Shown in pieces: positions 60,124 through 64,000 of a stretch of DNA of 64,000 nt. The position numbers and the translations under genes were made by a program. Location of the stretch: assembly GCA_016714005.1 (NCBI GenBank), contig JADJOA010000002.1, forward strand, positions 186,001 to 250,000, given 5' to 3'. Numbering within the stretch: the first letter of the stretch is position 1; each line of letters opens with the position of its first letter. Source of the stretch: Bacteroidota bacterium. Lineage in GTDB: Bacteria; Bacteroidota; Bacteroidia; AKYH767-A; OLB10. The notes beneath the pieces are model-generated. The model was not told the origin of the DNA, did not search any database, and saw only the letters and a list, made by a program, of their open reading frames with translations.

Positions 60124-61253
60124 ATGCTTTTATCAAAACCCATTTATCTTGATTACAATGCCACCACCCCTGTTGATGATGTGGTATTGCAAAAAATGCT
60201 ACCTTACTTTTCCGAAAAATTTGGTAATGCCGCCAGCAAAACACATTCGTTTGGATGGGTTACAGAAGATGCTGTTGACCTTGCACGTGAGCAGGTAGCA
60301 AATTTTATTGGCGCACAAAAAGAAGAAATAATTTTTACGAGCGGGAGCACCAGGCATAAACCTTGCATTGAAGGGTGTTGCAGAAATGCAAACTGAAAAA
60401 AGGAAATTATTACCGTAAAAACCGAACACAAAGCCGTTCTCGACACATGCAAATTTTTAGAATCAAAAGGTTTCACCATAAAATATCTTACGTAGCTCGT
60501 GACGGGCTTATTGATCTCAATCAACTTAATAACATAATCACTCCATCAACCATTATACTATCAATAATGATGGCGAATAACGAAACAGGAGTTATTCAGC
60601 CTATTGAACAGGTTGGGAAAATTGCAAAAGAAAAGGGTGTTTTATTTTTTACAGATGCAACGCAGGCAGCAGGCAAATTACGTATTGATGTAAATGAAAT
60701 GAATGCGGACATGCTTTGTATTTCTGCACATAAAATTTACGGACCCAAAGGCATTGGTGCTTTATATGTAAGAAGAAAAAATCCGCGTGTAACACTTATT
60801 CCGCAAATACACGGTGGCGGGCACGAAAAAGGTTTTCGCAGCGGCACATTAAATGTTCCGGCAATAGTTGGGTTAGGTGCTGCATGCGAACTTGCTAACG
60901 AAAAATTATGGGACGATGGTTCGCGCATTTCAAAACTACGAACCATTCTTGAACAGGCGATCACAGAAAATAACAATGCGTTTATAAATGGCAGCACAAA
61001 AAACAGAATTTTTAATACTTCCAACATTTGCTTCAAGAATATTAACGCTGCCGATTTTATTTCAAAGTTTAAAAACATTGCTATCGCCACAGGCAGCGCA
61101 TGCACAAGTGCCAACAACGAGCCATCGCATGTTTTACGTGCAATGGGCTTAACTGAAAAAGAAGCGCAGTCATCCATCAGGTTTAGTTTGGGAAGAAATA
61201 CAACTATTGAGGAGATTGAAGCGGTGATTTCTCAATTGCAATATTTAAAATAA
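60124..61253 (+). CDS. iscS: cysteine desulfurase (NifS/IscS family), frameshifted
   Basis: PLP enzyme of about 376 residues that releases sulfur from cysteine for Fe-S clusters and tRNA thiolation. The N-terminus YLDYNATTPVDD is typical. Indels near 60345, 60400 and 60490 break the first third. Then come MMANNETGVIQPIEQVG, FTDATQAAGK, the PLP Lys in SAHKIYGPKG, and the sulfur-carrying Cys in GSACTSANNEPSHVLRA. All catalytic residues are present. No iscU or sufE is adjacent. Class I by its C-terminal loop. Confidence 0.9.
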
Positions 61254-61295
61254 AAGCAACACAGAGGAACAGAGAAACAGAGTACACGGAGAAAT
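61253..61295. repeat. left inverted repeat of the GxxExxY cassette
   Basis: AAAGCAACACAGAGGAACAG and the following AGAAACAGAG match, in inverted orientation with about four mismatches over 30 bases, the sequence at 61716-61755 on the other side of the gene. Confidence 0.72.
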
Positions 61296-61312
61296 ATTAG
61301 AGAAATTAATAT

Positions 61313-61714
61313 ATGGAGATAAAGAGTAGCGTAGACAGCTATAATGAAATTTCTTCCAGAATAATTAATTGCTGTATTGAAGTTCATAAAGAATTAGGAC
61401 CAGGTTTGGTGGAATCGGTTTATGAAGAGTGCGCATGTCATGTAATGAAAGAAAACGGCTAGTTTGTACAGAGGCAGATAGTTCTCCCGGTTCATTTCAA
61501 AGGTAAAGAGTTGAACAAGACTTTCGTCTTAGATGTTTTGGTAAACGATATGGTTATTGTTGAATTTAAAACGGTAGAAGTAATTTTACCGGTGCACGAA
61601 GCCCAATTGGTAACTTATCTTAAACTTACCGACAAAAAACTTGGCTTATTAATAAATTTTAATGTTGCTTTGCTCAAAGATGGAATCAGAAGAAAAATTA
61701 GCGGTTCACTTTAA
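61313..61714 (+). pseudogene. GxxExxY protein (PD-(D/E)XK-like), in-frame TAG
   Basis: A 134-codon frame. CIEVHKELGPGLVESVYEE contains the GxxExxY motif, and LDVLVNDMVIVEFKTV supplies the D...E-x-K part of a nuclease-like fold. A TAG at codon 50 (61460-61462, context KENG-stop-FVQRQIV) interrupts it where the family normally has a hydrophobic residue, so a single base change is enough to explain it. Function of the family is unknown. The gene is bracketed at once by inverted repeats at 61253-61295 and 61716-61755, which makes it look like a small mobile cassette. Confidence 0.8.
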
Positions 61715-61715
61715 A

Positions 61716-61755
61716 TCTCTGTGTCCTCCATATCTCTGTTCCTCCGTGTTGCTTT
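61716..61755. repeat. right inverted repeat of the GxxExxY cassette
   Basis: Reverse complement of the left arm with a few mismatches; begins one base after the GxxExxY stop codon (core CTCTGTTCCTCCGTGTTGC). Confidence 0.72.
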
Positions 61756-61787
61756 AAAACTCATTAAATGTCCTTGCTTTAATTTAC

Positions 61788-61826
61788 CCTGTGCCCTCTG
61801 TATCTCGGTAACTCTGTGTTGCTTTA
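61788..61826. repeat. third copy of the CTCTGTGTTGCTTT repeat
   Basis: CCCTGTGCCCTCTGTATCTC and then AACTCTGTGTTGCTTTA repeat the right arm in the same orientation. It lies 28 bases before the polA start and may be in its leader. Confidence 0.65.
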
Positions 61827-61853
61827 CTTATTTAAAAAATTCTCTCTGTTAAA

Positions 61854-64000
61854 ATGAACCCACAAGAAGATAAACGCCTTTTTTTAGTTGATGCATTTGC
61901 ATTGATTTTCCGTGCATACTATGCACTTAACAGCTTTGCACAAAAACGCCCCGATGGTGGAGGCGGGCTCATCAACAGCAAAGGACAAAACACCGCAGCC
62001 ATTTTTGGCTTTACCTCTACCCTGCTCGATTTAATTCAAAAAGAAAAACCTACGCACCTTGCCGTGGTATTTGATTTGGGTGAAGCAACAGAACGAACCG
62101 CTGTTTTTGCCGATTATAAAGCCAACAGGCAGGATACTCCCGAAGACATCATTTTTTCTGTGCCGTACATCAAGGATATTATCCGTGCCATGAACATCCC
62201 TATTCTTGAAATGGCAGGCTACGAAGCTGATGATATAATTGGAACCATTGCAAAACGAAAAGCGGATACAGGTCACGTTGTATATATGGTTACTCCCGAT
62301 AAGGATTATGCGCAGCTTGTTCAGGAAAATATATATATGTATAAACCCGGCAAGCAGGGCGGACCACCTGAAATTTTAGATGTAGAGAAAATAAAAGTTA
62401 ACTGGGAAGTAGAATCACCAAAGCAAGTGATAGACATTTTAGGCATGTGGGGCGATGCCGTTGACAACATACCCGGCATACCCAGCGTAGGCGAAAAAAC
62501 TGCCAAAAAATTAATTAAAGAATATGGCAGCATGGAAAATGTTTTAGCCAATGCTGAAAATATAAAAGGAAAGCTCGGTGAAAATATCCGTAACAATAAA
62601 GAGCAGGCTTTGTTGTCAAAGCAACTCGCCACTATTATTTTAGATGTGCCTGTTGATGTGAGTGATGATGATTTACTGATCAGCGAGCCCGACAAAGAAA
62701 AACTCACCACTATATTTACAGAACTTGAATTCCGCACATTAGGTAAAAGAATTCTTGGCAGTGATTTTACCATCAACAAACCTGTTAAGTCAACATCATC
62801 TGTTCAGCAAAATCTATTCGGTGAAAGTACTGAAGAAGGGGAGGAAATAGTTTCCGGAAAAAATATCGGCAACACTCCACACAAATATTTTGTTGCACAA
62901 ACGCAGGAAGAAATAAATGATTTAGTAGAAAAACTTTTAGCATCAAAGGAAATTTGTTTTGATACGGAAACTACTTCGCTTGATTATTTTACACTGGATA
63001 TTGTTGGAATGAGTTTTTCCATAAAAGAAGGAGAAGCCTATTATATACCATGCCCGCAAGATTTTGAAGCAGCAAAAAAAATAGTACATCAGTTTAAGAT
63101 TGTTTTAGAGAATCCTTCCATCCTAAAAATCGGGCAAAACATTAAGTTTGATATGCTCGTGATGCGCAGGTACGATGTAAATGTTTGCGAACCTATTTAC
63201 GATACCATGGTGGCGCATTATCTTTTTGAGCCCGACCAAAAGCACGGCATGGATTATTTGAGCGAAACATTTTTAGGATACACTCCTGTTTCCATAGAGG
63301 AATTGATTGGCAAAAAGGGAAATCGCAGGGTAATATGCGCGATGTGCCGCTTGATAAAATTGCTGAGTATGCAGCAGAAGATGCCGACATTACCCTGCAA
63401 CTTAAAAACAAATTTGTTCCGCTCATAAAAAAACACGAAGTAGGAAATGTGCTTGACAAAATTGAGCATCCTCTTATTTCAGTGCTTGGCGATATGGAAT
63501 ACGAGGGCGTTAACATTGACGAACAGTTTTTAAAAAATTTCTCCGAAACGCTGGGCGGTGAGTTGCTGAGTGAGCGCGATGAAATTTACCGTCTTGCCGG
63601 GCGAGAGTTCAACGTGGACTCTCCCAAACAGCTTGGCGAAGTTTTATACAACGATTTAAAATTAGAGATAGACAAAAAACAGCAACCGGGCAGCTCTCTA
63701 CTGCGGAAGACACATTGCTCACGTTAAAAGATGTTCATCCCATCATTGATAAAATTTTAAACTACCGCGAAATCACCAAACTGAAATCCACTTATGTGGA
63801 CGCTTTACCCAAAATGGTTAACCCGGTTACACAACGTGTACACACTACGTTTAGGCAAACTATTGCTGCCACAGGCAGGTTAAGCAGCGATAACCCTAAT
63901 TTGCAAAACATTCCTATACGCACCGAGCGCGGACAACAAATACGCAAAGCATTTATTCCGCGTAATAATGACTTTGTTTTAATAAGTGCCGATTACTCAC
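61854..64000 (+). CDS. polA: DNA polymerase I, frameshifted and cut by the window end
   Basis: Repair and replication polymerase. Residues 1-300 form the 5'-nuclease domain (LFLVDAFALIFRAYYAL, YEADDIIGTIA, PGIPSVGEKTAKKL). The 3'-5' exonuclease domain has the catalytic pair in CFDTETTSLDY near residue 365, so proofreading is probably active. The frame changes near 63325 (then MRDVPLDKIAEYAAEDAD) and near 63695 (then STAEDTLLTLKDV). The polymerase domain begins with TGRLSSDNPNLQNIP and motif A (LISADYS), where the window stops. The missing part would be about 250 residues. Confidence 0.95.

Noticed and set aside
1..64000. Programmed frameshifting or stop-codon recoding as a reason for the many broken genes
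   Set aside because: The breaks are in unrelated genes, at varied homopolymers, without a shared slippery motif or structure. In paralogue 3 they are absent from the sister copies.

Overview
The window is a stretch of chromosome from a member of the Bacteroidota. The DNA is AT-rich. Seven predicted secreted proteins end in the type A C-terminal sorting domain used by the type IX secretion system. Several genes have the Bacteroidota -7 promoter box (TAnnTTTG or the close variant TAnnTTCG) and lack a clear Shine-Dalgarno sequence. lpxK shows that the cell makes lipid A and is Gram-negative. I cannot name a genus from the sequence alone.

Layout. 1-4.9 kb: RND efflux adaptor and permease. 4.9-7.7 kb: first of three paralogous surface proteins (minus strand). 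7.7-9.8 kb: a repeat-rich segment with a large composite palindrome, an IS256-family element and a 42-bp minisatellite. 9.8-13.8 kb: an ABCG-type ABC transporter and a lipoprotein. 14-15.6 kb: a type IX cargo protein. 15.8-18.6 kb: a membrane pyrophosphatase apparently fused to a YceI domain. 18.7-24 kb: fbp, an exported protein, a three-gene overlapping operon (DUF6624, MORN-like, ElaA-type GNAT) and an EamA permease. 24-28.5 kb: a giant exported protein of unknown function. 28.7-31.4 kb: second surface paralogue. 31.5-36.5 kb: a divergent signalling module with SiaC and SiaB on one side and two SpoIIE/PP2C phosphatases on the other, then a small zinc-finger protein. 36.6-40.7 kb: zinc-ribbon coiled-coil protein, Nif3-like protein, a beta-helix surface protein and a duplicated 5' end of the Nif3-like gene. 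40.8-47.4 kb: lpxK, purine nucleoside phosphorylase, a large propeller/SprB-repeat surface protein and murB. 47.4-50.2 kb: third surface paralogue. 50.4-61.3 kb: gap, a metallo-hydrolase, ssb, a lipoprotein, a type IX cargo protein, recG, lpdA, a PspC-domain gene and a cysteine desulfurase. 61.3-64 kb: a GxxExxY gene bracketed by inverted repeats, then polA running off the end.

How the genes fit together. The housekeeping genes (fbp, gap, lpdA, murB, lpxK, polA, recG, ssb) form an ordinary chromosomal backbone. The accessory content is dominated by very large secreted proteins and by repeat families. The three propeller paralogues share a promoter, signal peptide and C-terminus, each has seven repeats, and their sequences are mosaic, which points to recombination between copies. 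The SiaB/SiaC/PP2C cluster looks like a partner-switching circuit without the diguanylate cyclase found in Pseudomonas.

Data quality. Many genes, including polA, murB, lpxK and iscS, are broken by one-base indels, usually in homopolymers, and a few contain in-frame stops. In the third paralogue three such indels fall within about 150 bases and can be corrected from its sister copies. I read these mostly as assembly errors and report whole-gene spans, noting each break.
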